Assembly: GCA_003576845.1 (NCBI GenBank) | Contig: QEVJ01000077.1 | Coordinates: 1 to 48,948 of the forward strand | DNA: 48,948 bases | Reading direction: 5' to 3' | Source: Planctomycetota bacterium | GTDB lineage: Bacteria; Planctomycetota; Planctomycetia; Pirellulales; PLA5 | The notes under the pieces: generated by a model | Database searches by the model: none | What the model saw: the letters and a program-made list of their open reading frames with translations, nothing else | What the model was told of the DNA's origin: nothing | Translations under genes and position numbers: made by a program | Part shown: piece by piece, positions 1 to 10,292 of the stretch | Numbering within the stretch: the stretch's first letter is position 1 | How the letters are laid out: every line of letters starts with the position of its first letter

Positions 1-1063
1 GAAGCGCCTCCATGAACTCGTTGTTCTGGAGCCGCCGGTATTCCGGCTCGTTCGTGTGGCCGAGAATGACTTCGTCAATGTCGGTTTGCGCGAACTTCTT
101 CGGTTTGACTTTATGCTCTTGGCTGGCCCCGAGCAGGTCGTACAGGAAGGCCACGTCCAGCTTGAGCACTTCGATGAACTCGATGATGCCGCGGTTCGCG
201 ATGTTAAACTCGCCGTCGAAGTTGAACGCCCGCGGATCGCTGTCGCTGCCGAATTCGGCGATCTTGCGATAGTTGATGTCGCCGGTCAGTTCGGTCGAGT
301 CCTGGTTCTTTTCGTCTTTCGGTTGGAACGTGCCGATGCCAATGCGATCCTTCTCGCTAAGCAACAGGCGTTTGACGCGGACATCCTGGGCCACGCGAGT
401 CCAGTCGCCGTCGTACCGCCGCAAGCGTTCGCTGTAGTGATAGCGGCAGAACGGGCAGAGCGAGCCGACGATTTTCACGTGATAATCTTCCGGACCGCGG
501 CTTTCATTGAGCCTTGCCAGCGCGTCCGGGCGGAACCGCGACGGGATCATGTGTAGCGGCTCTTCGTGCATCGGACACCAGTCGACGTCGCCGTCGCCGT
601 CCATGCTCCGCCAGCCGATCGTGTACAGTGCGCCGTCGTCGGTGGTCGAGTAACGTTCGAGCCCGCGCTTGAGCAGGCGGGCAATCGTGCTCTTGCTGCT
701 GCCGACGGGTCCGTGCATGAGCAGGACGCGCTTTTCGATGCCGTAGCCCTTGGCCGCGCTCTTGAAGGCGTTTACCAAGCCGTGCAACGCGTCTTCGAGG
801 CCGTAGACGGCGTCGCGGCCGTTGCCTTCCGGGTCGCTGAAAAAGGGGTAGCCGAAGTGCTTTTCGCGGGCCGAACCATGCTCGTGGACGCCGTACGACA
901 CGATCATGTCGTAAACGCGTTCGAAGGCGTTGCGCGTGACCTTGGGGTTCGCTCTAACAATATCGAGATATTCTTCGAAGGAGCCTTCCCAGTTTTTCTT
1001 GCGGAATTGGTCGAGATCTTGGCGCTGGGCGACAAGCTCCACAATCTCACGGCCGTATGCCAT
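1..1063 (-). CDS. prkA: PrkA-type serine protein kinase, N-terminal part (cut by window edge)
   Basis: The reading frame opens at ATG 1063 and stays open to the window edge, giving 354 residues; the C-terminal part lies outside. A P-loop GPVGSSKST is at residues 118-126, inside the PrkA AAA-type domain. The start ([17 protein letters not shown]) and a cysteine pair motif CPFC in the middle are typical of the PrkA/YeaG family. These proteins are ATP-dependent serine kinases linked to stress and stationary-phase responses, usually co-transcribed with a YeaH-like VWA protein and SpoVR; any such partners would lie to the left of this window. A sigma-54-like promoter lies about 500 bases upstream (1568-1583). 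Family assignment is confident; the substrate is unknown. Confidence 0.93.
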   Translation of the reverse strand, partial: MAYGREIVELVAQRQDLDQFRKKNWEGSFEEYLDIVRANPKVTRNAFERVYDMIVSYGVHEHGSAREKHFGYPFFSDPEGNGRDAVYGLEDALHGLVNAFKSAAKGYGIEKRVLLMHGPVGSSKSTIARLLKRGLERYSTTDDGALYTIGWRSMDGDGDVDWCPMHEEPLHMIPSRFRPDALARLNESRGPEDYHVKIVGSLCPFCRYHYSERLRRYDGDWTRVAQDVRVKRLLLSEKDRIGIGTFQPKDEKNQDSTELTGDINYRKIAEFGSDSDPRAFNFDGEFNIANRGIIEFIEVLKLDVAFLYDLLGASQEHKVKPKKFAQTDIDEVILGHTNEPEYRRLQNNEFMEAL

Positions 1064-1818
1064 CGTTCGATCTCCGTGTCGTTTGCGTTCGCGGTTGCGC
1101 TGTGACGGGCGGTCGCGGCGGACGCATCCAACTGCGTGGGTTCTCTGGTCCGGTGGTCGGTTTGGGCGGCGACGCTTTCGCGATGGGCGTTACTTTCTTC
1201 CATTTCCGACTGCGCAGCACCGACCGCGGTTCGACTTTCGCAGGCTGAGGCGCGCAGCGGCAATTGGCATTTGCCGACCGCGCAGCGGCGAACCGCGGAA
1301 AGGCCATCGGGCATCGGCACGACCGGAGAAGTTCGAACAGGGCCGAACCATCCACACGTCGAAAGAAACCGACGTGCCGCAGCGAAAACTTGGAAAAGAA
1401 CACCCTCGCGGAAACGAGGCCGACCTTCGGGCGGTGTCAAATCCCAAAAGTCGTCGGTCGGCGCGGGCGGGCAACCATCCTGACCGGCCGCCGTGCTTAC
1501 CTCAACCCTCTGTACTCAAGTATCGTTACGATTGCCGGCAAAGGCAATATCGAAGTTCCTTGCGATTTGCAAAATACGCGCCGTGCCGTCGATTTTCACT
1601 GGGTTTTGGCGCGGATTTGGCCCGTTGCTAGCACGTTTTGCCGCCGGACTTGTGGAATTTCGGCATTTTCGCGGACGTCGGGGCACGTGCGCCGCGGGCG
1701 AGACACCTTTGTCGCCACAGCCGTGAAGGCTGCCGGCTGAGCACGAGCGGACCGCTGCGGAATGGCTTGATTCGGGTCGCGATGATCGCCACAACCCCGG
1801 CGCCGGAACCGTGCGTCA
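1064..1818. other. Long non-coding gap between prkA and the response regulator
   Basis: About 755 bases with no convincing gene. Open frames here are rich in Arg/Ser and lack recognisable domains or ribosome binding sites, so I treat them as chance. The part from about 1500 to 1640 is poorer in GC than its surroundings, as expected for a regulatory region, and contains the sigma-54-like site at 1568-1583. The gap probably holds a long 5' leader for prkA and the 3' end of the response regulator transcript. Confidence 0.5.
1568..1583 (-). promoter_or_regulatory. Candidate sigma-54 (-24/-12) promoter for prkA
   Basis: On the minus strand the site reads CGGCGCGTATTTTGCA. It has GG and GC exactly 12 bases apart and matches TGGCACGNNNNTTGCA except at the first and fifth bases. 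It points towards prkA, about 500 bases from its start codon, which implies a long leader. In E. coli the homologue yeaG is sigma-54/NtrC dependent, which makes the match more believable. The distance lowers confidence. Confidence 0.45.
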
Positions 1819-2433
1819 TTAGTCTTGCGCCTGAATCACGAACCGCACCAACTCGGCGACCGTCGACGTGCCCGTCTTGAGAAAGACGTTGTGCCGCCGC
1901 GATTCGACGGTGCGTAGGCTTACGTCCAATTCCTTGGCGATGAGTTTATTGGGCTTGCCCTCGACCAACATATCGAGCACTTGGCGCTCGTCGGCGGTGA
2001 GTTTGGCGAGCCGCTCTTGGATTTGCCGCCGATTCTCGCGGGCGGCGCGGTCGGCGGAGTCGCGGGCGAGCGCCTCGCGGATGGCGTCCCAAAGTTCGTG
2101 CTCGCTGCACGGTTTTTCGAGGAACGTGACGGCCCCGCCTTTCATGGCCCGGACGGTTAGCGGCGTGTCGGCGAACGCGGTGACAATGATGACGGGCATA
2201 CGCGCGCCGCGTTCGCCGAGCATTTGCAGCAGATCAACCCCGCTAGCACCGGGCATGCGGACATCCGCAACGATGCACCCGGGCCGATTCGGATCGAACT
2301 GCGCGAGGAATTCTCCAACCGAAGCGAACGCCTCGGCGGAAACGTGCATCGACGTGGCAAGAGCGCACACGGAGAGGCGGGCCGCCTCATCGTCGTCGAT
2401 CACAAAGACCGTCGAACTCTGCGTTGTGGACAT
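1819..2433 (-). CDS. FixJ/NarL-type response regulator with LuxR helix-turn-helix
   Basis: A 204-residue transcription factor. Residues 8-120 form a receiver domain: the acidic pocket is at D13-D15, the phosphoacceptor is D57 in ADVRMPG, and the conserved Thr and Lys follow in VTAFAD and LEKP. Residues about 140-200 are a LuxR-type DNA-binding domain (LTADERQVLDMLVEGKPNK, then SLRTVESRRHNV). The order resembles FixJ/TodT-type regulators. ATG 2433 is preferred because GAGGGG lies six bases before it; a GTG twelve bases upstream is possible. No histidine kinase is adjacent, so it is an orphan and its signal is unknown. It is transcribed away from the groEL1 cluster and shares the intergenic region with it, but nothing shows that it controls groEL1. 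Confidence 0.92.
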   Translation of the reverse strand: MSTTQSSTVFVIDDDEAARLSVCALATSMHVSAEAFASVGEFLAQFDPNRPGCIVADVRMPGASGVDLLQMLGERGARMPVIIVTAFADTPLTVRAMKGGAVTFLEKPCSEHELWDAIREALARDSADRAARENRRQIQERLAKLTADERQVLDMLVEGKPNKLIAKELDVSLRTVESRRHNVFLKTGTSTVAELVRFVIQAQD

Positions 2434-2880
2434 GTGACCCCTCACAACGCTGGAAGAAAGAATGAAGCTACCAAGTTAAGGTATCGGGGAGGATAAGGCA
2501 ATAGTTTCAGGACGATTTTCTTGGCTTTTTCTTGCGTCCTCTGGTGGTACCGCGGAATCGAAGGCCGCCGAACTGCCAAATTGACATGACCAGTTTACCG
2601 CATAGGTAACGGCATGGAAACAAGAAACCGACGCAAGTGATTTGAATCAAAAGACTTGTGACATTCCTCGGTGCTTTGGCATAGCGGTTGCAAAACCGTC
2701 CGGCACGTGATGGTCTTGACCGCCGTTTTTGACAGCCGAGTGCCAGAGGACGCGGCCTCGCGTGAAAAACTGATATGCCGCGACTCCGTGAATTATCGCA
2801 CGCTCGGCACGACCTCACGATTCCCCGGACACGACTTCCCGCATAAAACGAGTACACGTTTCCCCAAGAAGGAGATTCAC
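2434..2880. other. Divergent promoter region between response regulator and groEL1
   Basis: 447 bases without a gene, and lower in GC than the neighbours around 2450-2700. It contains the sigma-54-like promoter at 2677-2692 and the groEL1 ribosome binding site (AAGAAGGAG, about 2867-2874). I looked for a CIRCE element (TTAGCACTC-N9-GAGTGCTAA), the usual HrcA operator before groE, and found none. Confidence 0.6.
2677..2692 (+). promoter_or_regulatory. Candidate sigma-54 (-24/-12) promoter for groEL1
   Basis: The site reads TGGCATAGCGGTTGCA. Ten key positions (TGGCA and TTGCA) match the sigma-54 consensus, and the GG and GC elements are exactly 12 bases apart. It points to groEL1, whose start is about 190 bases downstream. 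A ten-base fixed pattern is expected roughly once per million positions at equal base use, so a chance match in this short region is unlikely. A sigma-54 activator gene occurs in the same window at 31470-32477. Confidence 0.65.
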
Positions 2881-4560
<1,680 letters not shown>

Positions 4561-4563
4561 AGC

Positions 4564-4660
4564 AGGGGTCGGAGGGCAGGGGTCGGGTGTCAGGATTCAG
4601 GGGTCGGGGAAATTCGTCCCTGGCTTCGGCTTAACTCCGAGTCCCGAGTCCCACGCCCCT
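4564..4660. repeat. Dispersed GGATTCGGG/GGGGTC intergenic palindrome
   Basis: A G-rich left half (AGGGGTCGG, GGATTCAGGGGTCGGGG) is followed by a C-rich right half (GAGTCCCGAGTCCCACGCCCC), so the element can fold on itself. It fills most of the gap between groEL1 and groES. Members of the same family occur at 5022-5165, 13009-13064, 19457-19561, 19970-20076, 23779-23828 and 46409-46512. Confidence 0.75.
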
Positions 4661-4712
4661 CTAGAAAACTCAAACTCACCGATAAACACATAAACACAAG
4701 GACCGAACACAA

Positions 4713-5012
4713 ATGGCCAAGCTCAAGATTCGACCGTTGGATGATCGTGTGGTTGTGGAACCGGCTGAGGCCGAAGAGCGGACGGCGGGCGGCATCGTGC
4801 TGCCGGACACCGCGAAAGAGAAACCGCAGCGCGGAACCGTCGTCGCGGCCGGGCCCGGCAAGCTGCTCGACAGCGGCAGCCGCGGCGAGTTGTCGGTTGC
4901 CGTCGGCGACACGGTGATCTTCGGCAAGTACGGCGGCACCGAAATCGAAATTGACGGCAACGAGTACAAGATCCTCCACGAAAGCGACATTCTGGCGAAA
5001 GTGGTTTCGTAG
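4713..5012 (+). CDS. groES: Co-chaperonin GroES
   Basis: A 99-residue 10 kDa chaperonin that caps the GroEL ring. It shows the typical start [13 protein letters not shown], the mobile loop [18 protein letters not shown] that binds GroEL, and the end [11 protein letters not shown]. The length is normal. An AAGGA lies about ten bases before the ATG. It sits between two groEL genes, so the same lid could serve both. The 152-base gap to groEL1 and the 159-base gap to groEL2 are mostly filled by dispersed palindromes. Confidence 0.98.
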   Translation: MAKLKIRPLDDRVVVEPAEAEERTAGGIVLPDTAKEKPQRGTVVAAGPGKLLDSGSRGELSVAVGDTVIFGKYGGTEIEIDGNEYKILHESDILAKVVS

Positions 5013-5021
5013 CGGGAGGAT

Positions 5022-5165
5022 TCGGGGGTCAGGATTCGGGATTCGGGGAAGCGTTGAGCGTGCGGCACGAGTGAAACGCCCAGCTTTGTCCCTGTATCCC
5101 TTTTGCCTGCCCCTCCCCGAATCCCGATCCCTTTTCTGATCCCTGACCCCCGATCCCCGACCCCA
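5022..5165. repeat. Dispersed GGATTCGGG palindrome before groEL2
   Basis: The left half has GGGGTCAGGATTCGGGATT and the right half has the complement-like CCCCGAATCCCGATCCC and TGACCCCCGATCCCCGACCC. The element ends seven bases before the groEL2 start codon, so that no Shine-Dalgarno sequence remains there. Confidence 0.8.
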
Positions 5166-5171
5166 ATAAAC

Positions 5172-6791
5172 ATGCCCAAACAACTTCTCTTCGACGACCA
5201 GGCCCGCGCTAAGATGCTGCGTGGCGTGGAAAAATTGGCCGATGCCGTCGCCGTGACGATGGGTCCGACCGGCCGCAACGTAATTATCGACAAGTCGTTC
5301 GGCGGTCCGACCGTCACCAAAGACGGCGTCACCGTGAGCAAGGAAATCGAGCTTGAGGACCGCTTCGAGAACATGGGCGCGAAGCTCGTGAACGAAGTGG
5401 CCTCGAAAACGTCCGACCTGGCCGGCGACGGCACGACGACGGCGACGGTGCTGGCCCGCGCGATCTTCAAGGAAGGTCTACGGAACATCACCGCCGGCAG
5501 CAACCCGACGGCGATTCGCCGCGGGATCGACAAAGCGGTCGACGCGGCCGTGGCGAAGCTGCACGAAATGAGCCGAGCCGTTTCCAGCAAGGACGAAGTC
5601 GCTCACGTCGGCGCGATCAGCGCCAATAACGACAAGGAAATCGGCAAGCTCCTGGCCGACGCCATGGAGCGGATCGGCAAGGACGGCGTCATCACCGTCG
5701 AAGAAGGTAAGACCATTAACACGACGGTCGAGTTCGTCGACGGCATGCAGTTCGACAAGGGCTATTGCTCGCCGTATTTCATCAATCGTCCGGCGGAAAT
5801 GGACTGCCTGCTCGAAGACGCCTACATCCTGATCCACGAGAAGAAGATCAGCAATCTCCGCGAGCTGGTCCCGATTCTGGAAAAAGTGATCCAGCGCGGC
5901 AAGCCGCTGTTGATCATCGCCGAAGACGTGGACGGCGAAGCGCTCACCGCGCTCGTCGTCAACAAGCTCCGCGGCGCGCTCAATGTCTGTGCGGTCAAAG
6001 CTCCGGGTTTCGGCGATCGCCGTCGGGCGATGCTTGGCGACATCGCGATCCTCACCGGCGGCCAGTGCATTAGCGAAGACTTGGGCATCAAGCTCGAAAG
6101 CCTCACGCTCGAGCACCTCGGCCGCGCGAAGAAGATCACCGTCGACAAGAACAGCACGACGCTCGTCGAAGGCGCCGGCTCGAACGAGGACATCAAGCGC
6201 CGCGTCGATCAGCTCAAGAAGCAGATCGAAGATACCGAAAGCGAGTACGACAAGGAGAAGTTCCAAGAGCGGCTCGCCAAGCTCTCCGGCGGCGTGGCAA
6301 TCGTCTCGGTCGGCGCGGGCACGGAAGCCGAAATGAAGCAGAAGAAGGCCCGCGTCGAAGACGCTCTGCACGCGACCCGTGCGGCGCTCGAAGAGGGCAT
6401 TCTTCCCGGCGGCGGCGTGGCCTTGCTCCGCTGCACCGAAGCCGTGCAGAAGGCGAAGGACTCGGCCAAGGGCGACGAGAAGATCGGCGCGGACATCATT
6501 CTGCACGTTCTTTCCGCCCCGATTCGCCAGATTGCGGACAACTGCGGCCTCGACGGCTCGGTCATCGCCGACGAAGTGCTGCAAAAGGGCGCCAACATCG
6601 GCTACGACGCGCATGCCGGCGAATATGCCGATATGTACAAGGCCGGCGTCATCGACCCGGTGAAAGTGGTTCGTACCGCGCTGGCCAACGCCGCCAGCAT
6701 CGCGGGCCTGCTGCTCACCACCGAAGCGCTGGTCACGACGTATGATAAGGATGACAAAGCAAAGCAAAAGATCGAAGGCGCCGTGCGGTAA
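5172..6791 (+). CDS. groEL: Chaperonin GroEL, copy 2, without GGM tail
   Basis: A second GroEL of 539 residues with [19 protein letters not shown] and [14 protein letters not shown] motifs. ATG 5172 gives [16 protein letters not shown], which aligns with copy 1. It lacks the C-terminal GGM repeat and ends in a charged stretch ([16 protein letters not shown]), so its cavity floor and folding behaviour probably differ from copy 1. No Shine-Dalgarno sequence is visible; a dispersed repeat ends just before the start. The presence of two different GroELs around one GroES suggests that the copies have separate client sets or conditions (inference). Confidence 0.98.
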   Translation: MPKQLLFDDQARAKMLRGVEKLADAVAVTMGPTGRNVIIDKSFGGPTVTKDGVTVSKEIELEDRFENMGAKLVNEVASKTSDLAGDGTTTATVLARAIFKEGLRNITAGSNPTAIRRGIDKAVDAAVAKLHEMSRAVSSKDEVAHVGAISANNDKEIGKLLADAMERIGKDGVITVEEGKTINTTVEFVDGMQFDKGYCSPYFINRPAEMDCLLEDAYILIHEKKISNLRELVPILEKVIQRGKPLLIIAEDVDGEALTALVVNKLRGALNVCAVKAPGFGDRRRAMLGDIAILTGGQCISEDLGIKLESLTLEHLGRAKKITVDKNSTTLVEGAGSNEDIKRRVDQLKKQIEDTESEYDKEKFQERLAKLSGGVAIVSVGAGTEAEMKQKKARVEDALHATRAALEEGILPGGGVALLRCTEAVQKAKDSAKGDEKIGADIILHVLSAPIRQIADNCGLDGSVIADEVLQKGANIGYDAHAGEYADMYKAGVIDPVKVVRTALANAASIAGLLLTTEALVTTYDKDDKAKQKIEGAVR

Positions 6792-6875
6792 CGCGACGCG
6801 CAATCGTTGTTCCTGAAACCCAGCGGCGGGCCGCCTCGCAACCACGCGGGGCGGCTCGCTTCATAAAAGAAAGGC

Positions 6876-6958
6876 AAAATGCAAAATGCAAAATGAAGAA
6901 TGCAATGCCTTGTCCTAGCGTTTCATTTTTCATTCTTCATTTTGCATTTTGCATTCTG
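6876..6958. repeat. AAAATGC / CATTCTTCATTTTGC inverted repeat before dnaJ
   Basis: Two arms of about 29 bases, nearly perfect complements with one mismatch, flank a short loop. The left arm is built of repeated GCAAAAT units and GAAGAATG; the right arm reads CATTCTTCATTTTGC and on. It is AT-rich in a GC-rich genome, ends about ten bases before the dnaJ start, and resembles the element between motA and motB (14714-14797). Confidence 0.85.
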
Positions 6959-6968
6959 CCGTTCTCCG

Positions 6969-8144
6969 ATGGCCGACAAGCGCGACTACTACGAAATCCT
7001 CGGCGTAGCCCGGACCGCTACGCACGCGGAGATTTCCGAGGCCTATCGGAAGGCAGCGATTAAGAACCATCCGGACAAGAACCCCGGCGACGAAGAGGCG
7101 GTCAAGCGATTCAAGGAAGCGGCCGAGGCGTTCGAAATACTTAATGATGCCGAAAAGCGGAGCCGCTACGACAAGTTCGGTCATGCCGGCGTCGGCGGAC
7201 AGGGCGGTGGCCGGCATTTCTCCGACATCGAGGACATCTTCGAAGCGTTCGGCGACTTCTTCGGCGGCGGCGCGTTCGGCGAAATGTTCGGCAATCGCGG
7301 CGGCAGCCGCCGGCGACCGCGCAAAGGCGATGATCTGCGCGTCGATGTGACGATCGACTTGCTCGAAGCGGCTCGCGGTTGCAAGAAAACGATCCGCTTC
7401 GAGCGGAGCCGCAAGTGCGACGATTGCGGCGGCTCGGGCGCGCGGCCCGGCTCGACGCCGCAGCAATGCACCTACTGCGGCGGCCGTGGACAGGTCGTGC
7501 AGCAGGCCGGCATCCTCCGCGTGCAGACGACGTGCCCGGCGTGTCGCGGTGCGGGTTCCATCGTCAAGGACCCCTGCAAAGGTTGCAAGGGCCAGGGCTA
7601 CGTCGCCGAGCAAGTCGTTCGCGAAGTCGCGATTCCCGGCGGCGTCGACACGGGCATGCGCATCCGCGTTCCCGGCGAAGGTCAGCCCAGCCCCAGCGGC
7701 GGCCCGCCCGGCGATTGTTACTGCTTCCTGACGGTCCGCGAACATCCGCTGTTCCAGCGCGAAGGGGCACATCTGATTTGCCGCGTGCCGATCAACTATA
7801 CGCAGGCCTGCCTCGGCGCGGAAATCGAAGTGCCGACGCTCGACGGCCGTCGCGAGGTGAAGATTCCCGCGGGCACGCAACCGGGCGATATTCTCACGCT
7901 CCGCGGCTGCGGGATGCCCGATCCGCACGGCGGCCGCCGGGTCGGCGATTTGCACGTACAACTCGATCTGGAAGTTCCCAAGTCGCTCACGGCGAAGCAG
8001 GAAAAGCTGCTCCGCGATCTGGCGGAGGTGGAACACACGAACGTCAGCCCGCACCGGAAGAATTTTCTCGAGCGGCTCCGCGACTATGTGATGCCCCGCG
8101 ATGAAATTCGGCGCGAAGAGGCCGAGCAGGAGAAAGCGTCATGA
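6969..8144 (+). CDS. dnaJ: Chaperone DnaJ (Hsp40)
   Basis: A 391-residue co-chaperone that delivers clients to DnaK and stimulates its ATPase. It has all DnaJ domains in order: J domain with HPD at residues 34-36, a Gly/Phe-rich linker (about 75-115), four CXXCXGXG zinc motifs at residues 150-210 (CDDCGGSG, CTYCGGRG, CPACRGAG, CKGCKGQG), and the C-terminal client-binding domain. ATG 6969 starts MADKRDYYEILGV, as expected. The stop overlaps the grpE start by four bases (ATGA), so the two are translationally coupled. dnaK itself is not in this window. Confidence 0.98.
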   Translation: MADKRDYYEILGVARTATHAEISEAYRKAAIKNHPDKNPGDEEAVKRFKEAAEAFEILNDAEKRSRYDKFGHAGVGGQGGGRHFSDIEDIFEAFGDFFGGGAFGEMFGNRGGSRRRPRKGDDLRVDVTIDLLEAARGCKKTIRFERSRKCDDCGGSGARPGSTPQQCTYCGGRGQVVQQAGILRVQTTCPACRGAGSIVKDPCKGCKGQGYVAEQVVREVAIPGGVDTGMRIRVPGEGQPSPSGGPPGDCYCFLTVREHPLFQREGAHLICRVPINYTQACLGAEIEVPTLDGRREVKIPAGTQPGDILTLRGCGMPDPHGGRRVGDLHVQLDLEVPKSLTAKQEKLLRDLAEVEHTNVSPHRKNFLERLRDYVMPRDEIRREEAEQEKAS

Positions 8145-8710
8145 AACCGACGACCCCGAACAAAACAACCGGCGGCAAGCCGCCAAACGAAGCCGCGGAC
8201 CAAGCTTTCGCGACGGACGAACAAACAGCGGCGATCGAATCGGCAAGCGAGGTAGACCAGCTTCGCGCCGAACTCGCGGAAACGAAGGACCGCGCGCTCC
8301 GCACGCAGGCGGAACTCGACAACTACCGCAAGCGAATCCAGCGCGAGATGGACGACACGCTGCGGTACGCAAACATGAACCTGATGCGCGACCTGCTGCC
8401 GGTGGTCGACAACCTGCATCGGGCGGCCGAGTCGGCGGAAAAAACGTCGGACGTCGCCGCGTTGCTCGCGGGCGTGCAAATGGTCGCTTCGCAGTTCGAG
8501 GACGTGCTGGCCCGGCATCACTGCAAGCGAATTCCGGCCCACGGCGAGGCGTTCGACCCGAACGTCCACGAAGCGATCGCCCAGCAGCCGTCCGAAGAAC
8601 ATCCGCACGGCACGGTGCTGCTCGAAGCCACGACGGGATTTCAGTTGCACGACCGCGTCGTCCGGCCGACGCAAGTCATCGTGTCGAGCGGGCCGGGGAC
8701 GAATTCCTAA
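8141..8710 (+). CDS. grpE: Nucleotide exchange factor GrpE
   Basis: A 189-residue DnaK nucleotide exchange factor. After a variable N-terminal part there is a long helix (VDQLRAELAETKDRALRTQA), the conserved NYRKRIQREM core and the beta domain with FDPNVHEAI, which marks the family. It overlaps dnaJ by four bases. It is the last gene of the chaperone block; the following gap carries large palindromes. Confidence 0.95.
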   Translation: MKPTTPNKTTGGKPPNEAADQAFATDEQTAAIESASEVDQLRAELAETKDRALRTQAELDNYRKRIQREMDDTLRYANMNLMRDLLPVVDNLHRAAESAEKTSDVAALLAGVQMVASQFEDVLARHHCKRIPAHGEAFDPNVHEAIAQQPSEEHPHGTVLLEATTGFQLHDRVVRPTQVIVSSGPGTNS

Positions 8711-8925
8711 GCACAGAGAACACAAAAGGTTGCACGGAGGAGCACGGAGGAACGCGAGTGCAAGTGACGATTGATGATTGATAAGCGATGAATGATGAGC
8801 GGAATGCGAATACCGAATGGCGTTCATCATTCATCGTTCCGCGTTCATCAATCATCACTAGAATTCCCCTCCGTGTTTCTCTGTGAAGCCCTCCGTGCCC
8901 GCTGTGTTTAAAGAACCAACGTATT
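8711..8925. repeat. Nested double palindrome between grpE and the FmdB-like gene
   Basis: Two palindromes are set inside each other. The outer arms are CACAGAGAACACAAAAGG with GCACGGAGG on the left and CCTCCGTGTTTCTCTGTG with CCCTCCGTGC on the right. The inner arms are GATTGATGATTGATAAGCG / GATGAATGATG on the left and CATCATTCATCG / CATCAATCATCA on the right. Nothing here looks coding. The nesting suggests that one repeat inserted into another. Confidence 0.8.
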
Positions 8926-8941
8926 CTCACGTTCGAACGAT

Positions 8942-9286
8942 ATGCCAACTTACGATTATCACTGCGACGCTTGCGAACACGAGTTCGAGCACTTTCAGAC
9001 GATCACCTCGCCGCTCTTGAAGAAGTGTCCCGAATGCGGCAAGAACAAGCTAAGGCGGCTGTTCGGCACCGGCGCGGCCCTCGTGTTCAAAGGCTCGGGC
9101 TTTTACACGACCGACTACCGCAGCGACAAATACAAGGAAGCCGCCAAGGCCGACAAACCGTCGGGCGAGTCGAAGTCGGAAGGCAAGTCGTCGGAAGGCA
9201 AGTCCGGCGAGTCGAAGTCGTCGGATTCGGCGAAGCCGGAGAAGCCGGCCAAGGGCGACAAGAAATCCAAGCCCAAGGGCCACTAG
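8942..9286 (+). CDS. FmdB-family zinc ribbon protein
   Basis: A 114-residue protein. Residues 1-60 match the FmdB/CxxC-CxxC-SSSS regulatory domain: it starts MPTYDYHC, has the zinc ligands C8, C11, C29 and C32, and continues RRLFGTG and FKGSGFYTTDYR. Residues 70-114 are a low-complexity tail of Lys, Ser, Gly and Glu with repeated GKSSEGKSGESK units. The function of this family is poorly known; it was named from a formamidase regulator. It lies nine bases upstream of yacG and is probably co-transcribed with it. Confidence 0.9.
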   Translation: MPTYDYHCDACEHEFEHFQTITSPLLKKCPECGKNKLRRLFGTGAALVFKGSGFYTTDYRSDKYKEAAKADKPSGESKSEGKSSEGKSGESKSSDSAKPEKPAKGDKKSKPKGH

Positions 9287-9295
9287 CGAGCCATC

Positions 9296-9478
9296 ATGCC
9301 CGAGCAGCATTGCCCCATCTGCGAACAATCGTTCGACCCACAGCATTCGCCGTCGCTGCCGTTCTGCTCGCCGTGGTGCCGGGAGATTGACCTCCGCCGC
9401 TGGCTCGACGAGCGCTACGGCCTGCCCATCGAACGCGAGGAAGAGCCGGACTTCTCGCGCGACGAACCGGCGGAGTAG
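9296..9478 (+). CDS. yacG: YacG-like DNA gyrase inhibitor
   Basis: A 60-residue zinc protein. The ligands are C6, C9, C24 and C28 (CPIC, then FCSPWC), followed by the family signature REIDLRRWLDERYGLP. In E. coli YacG binds GyrB and inhibits gyrase. The length is typical. It follows the FmdB-like gene by nine bases. Confidence 0.9.
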   Translation: MPEQHCPICEQSFDPQHSPSLPFCSPWCREIDLRRWLDERYGLPIEREEEPDFSRDEPAE

Positions 9479-9495
9479 TTGCCTACGCCTCGCGC

Positions 9496-9831
9496 TCAAG
9501 TCGTCGTTTCCGGCTCCGCCAGTGTTTCGACGACATCGAAACCCGCGCCGCGCAGGGCAGTTTCCAGGCGGTTCGGGTTGAGCGAGAAAATACAGATCTT
9601 TGGCGATGTGTTCGGATTGCGATGAACGATTCGAATTCCGCGGGACAAAAATCCGTGGTGGCGTACCAGCGCCACTACGTTCTCGCGCGTGAACCGTGCA
9701 CCATTCACGGTGAACCGACCGAGGTGAACATCGATCCGCCCCATCGGCCAACTCATGTACGAGGCGCCGTATCTCACGCCGATACGTTGCGTCAGTAGCG
9801 GTTCTTCGATTTCCGTCATCGCGTCGCTCAC
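9496..9831 (-). CDS. Hypothetical protein coupled to the upstream secreted protein
   Basis: I do not recognise this 111-residue protein. It has no signal peptide or membrane segment. It contains an alternating beta-strand region (GRIDVHLGRFTVNG), then a helix and FLSRGIRIVHRNP, which could be a small PH-like fold, but this is a guess. GTG 9831 overlaps the stop of the upstream gene in a GTGA arrangement, so the two are translationally coupled; ATG 9819 is an alternative start. Confidence 0.7.
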   Translation of the reverse strand: MSDAMTEIEEPLLTQRIGVRYGASYMSWPMGRIDVHLGRFTVNGARFTRENVVALVRHHGFLSRGIRIVHRNPNTSPKICIFSLNPNRLETALRGAGFDVVETLAEPETTT

Positions 9832-10292
9832 TTCTGAGTGTCGCTTTTGAGCGCCTCGAACCCGTTCGCGCCGATGACGTTATAACCGCCGTCTTTGGTC
9901 GTGCCAAAGCCGTCGTAGGCATTCTTGGCGGCGTAGATGCGGAGCGTTTGACCGGCGCCCGGTTCGCCGCGATGCCCGCTGGTGTCCGGCAGCGGGTTTC
10001 CGGGACCGAGCCAGCGCTTGCGCCAGTAGCGTACATACATCAACTCCCCGGGCTTAAGGCCGTCGCCCTTTTCGACCTTGGCGATGCGGACCTCGGCAAC
10101 GTAGCGGGTGTACTCATAGTTGCCGGCCTTCTCGGTGCGGGCGAAGATCTGCTCCGCCTTGCCGACGACGATGTGGGTGGCCGTCTCGCGAAGTTCCTCC
10201 GGAGACATGTCGACTTTCTCGGCCCAGGCAACGGCGGCGAATCCCATGACCCACAGCAAGGCAAACGTCAGCACACGTGCAAAGCGGCGCAT
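9828..10292 (-). CDS. Secreted protein of unknown function
   Basis: A 154-residue protein with a clear signal peptide (MRRFARVLTFALLWVMGF, cleavage probably after AWA). ATG 10292 is chosen because it gives that signal peptide and has GGAG nine bases before it. The mature part has a conserved-looking central stretch (VAEVRIAKVEKGDGLKPGEL, then YVRYWRKRWLGPGNP) followed by a glycine-rich segment, suggesting a small all-beta domain. I cannot assign a function. The stop overlaps the start of the next gene. Confidence 0.75.
   Translation of the reverse strand: MRRFARVLTFALLWVMGFAAVAWAEKVDMSPEELRETATHIVVGKAEQIFARTEKAGNYEYTRYVAEVRIAKVEKGDGLKPGELMYVRYWRKRWLGPGNPLPDTSGHRGEPGAGQTLRIYAAKNAYDGFGTTKDGGYNVIGANGFEALKSDTQK

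Noticed and set aside
930-1631. A 233-residue open frame in the prkA upstream gap
   Set aside because: Overlaps the prkA start, is rich in Arg and Ser, and lacks a ribosome site or domain.
2520-2536. Second sigma-54-like site TTGGCTTTTTCTTGCG
   Set aside because: GG and GC are 11, not 12, bases apart, which normally abolishes sigma-54 promoters.
2434-2880. CIRCE operator before groEL1
   Set aside because: No TTAGCACTC-N9-GAGTGCTAA or close variant is present.
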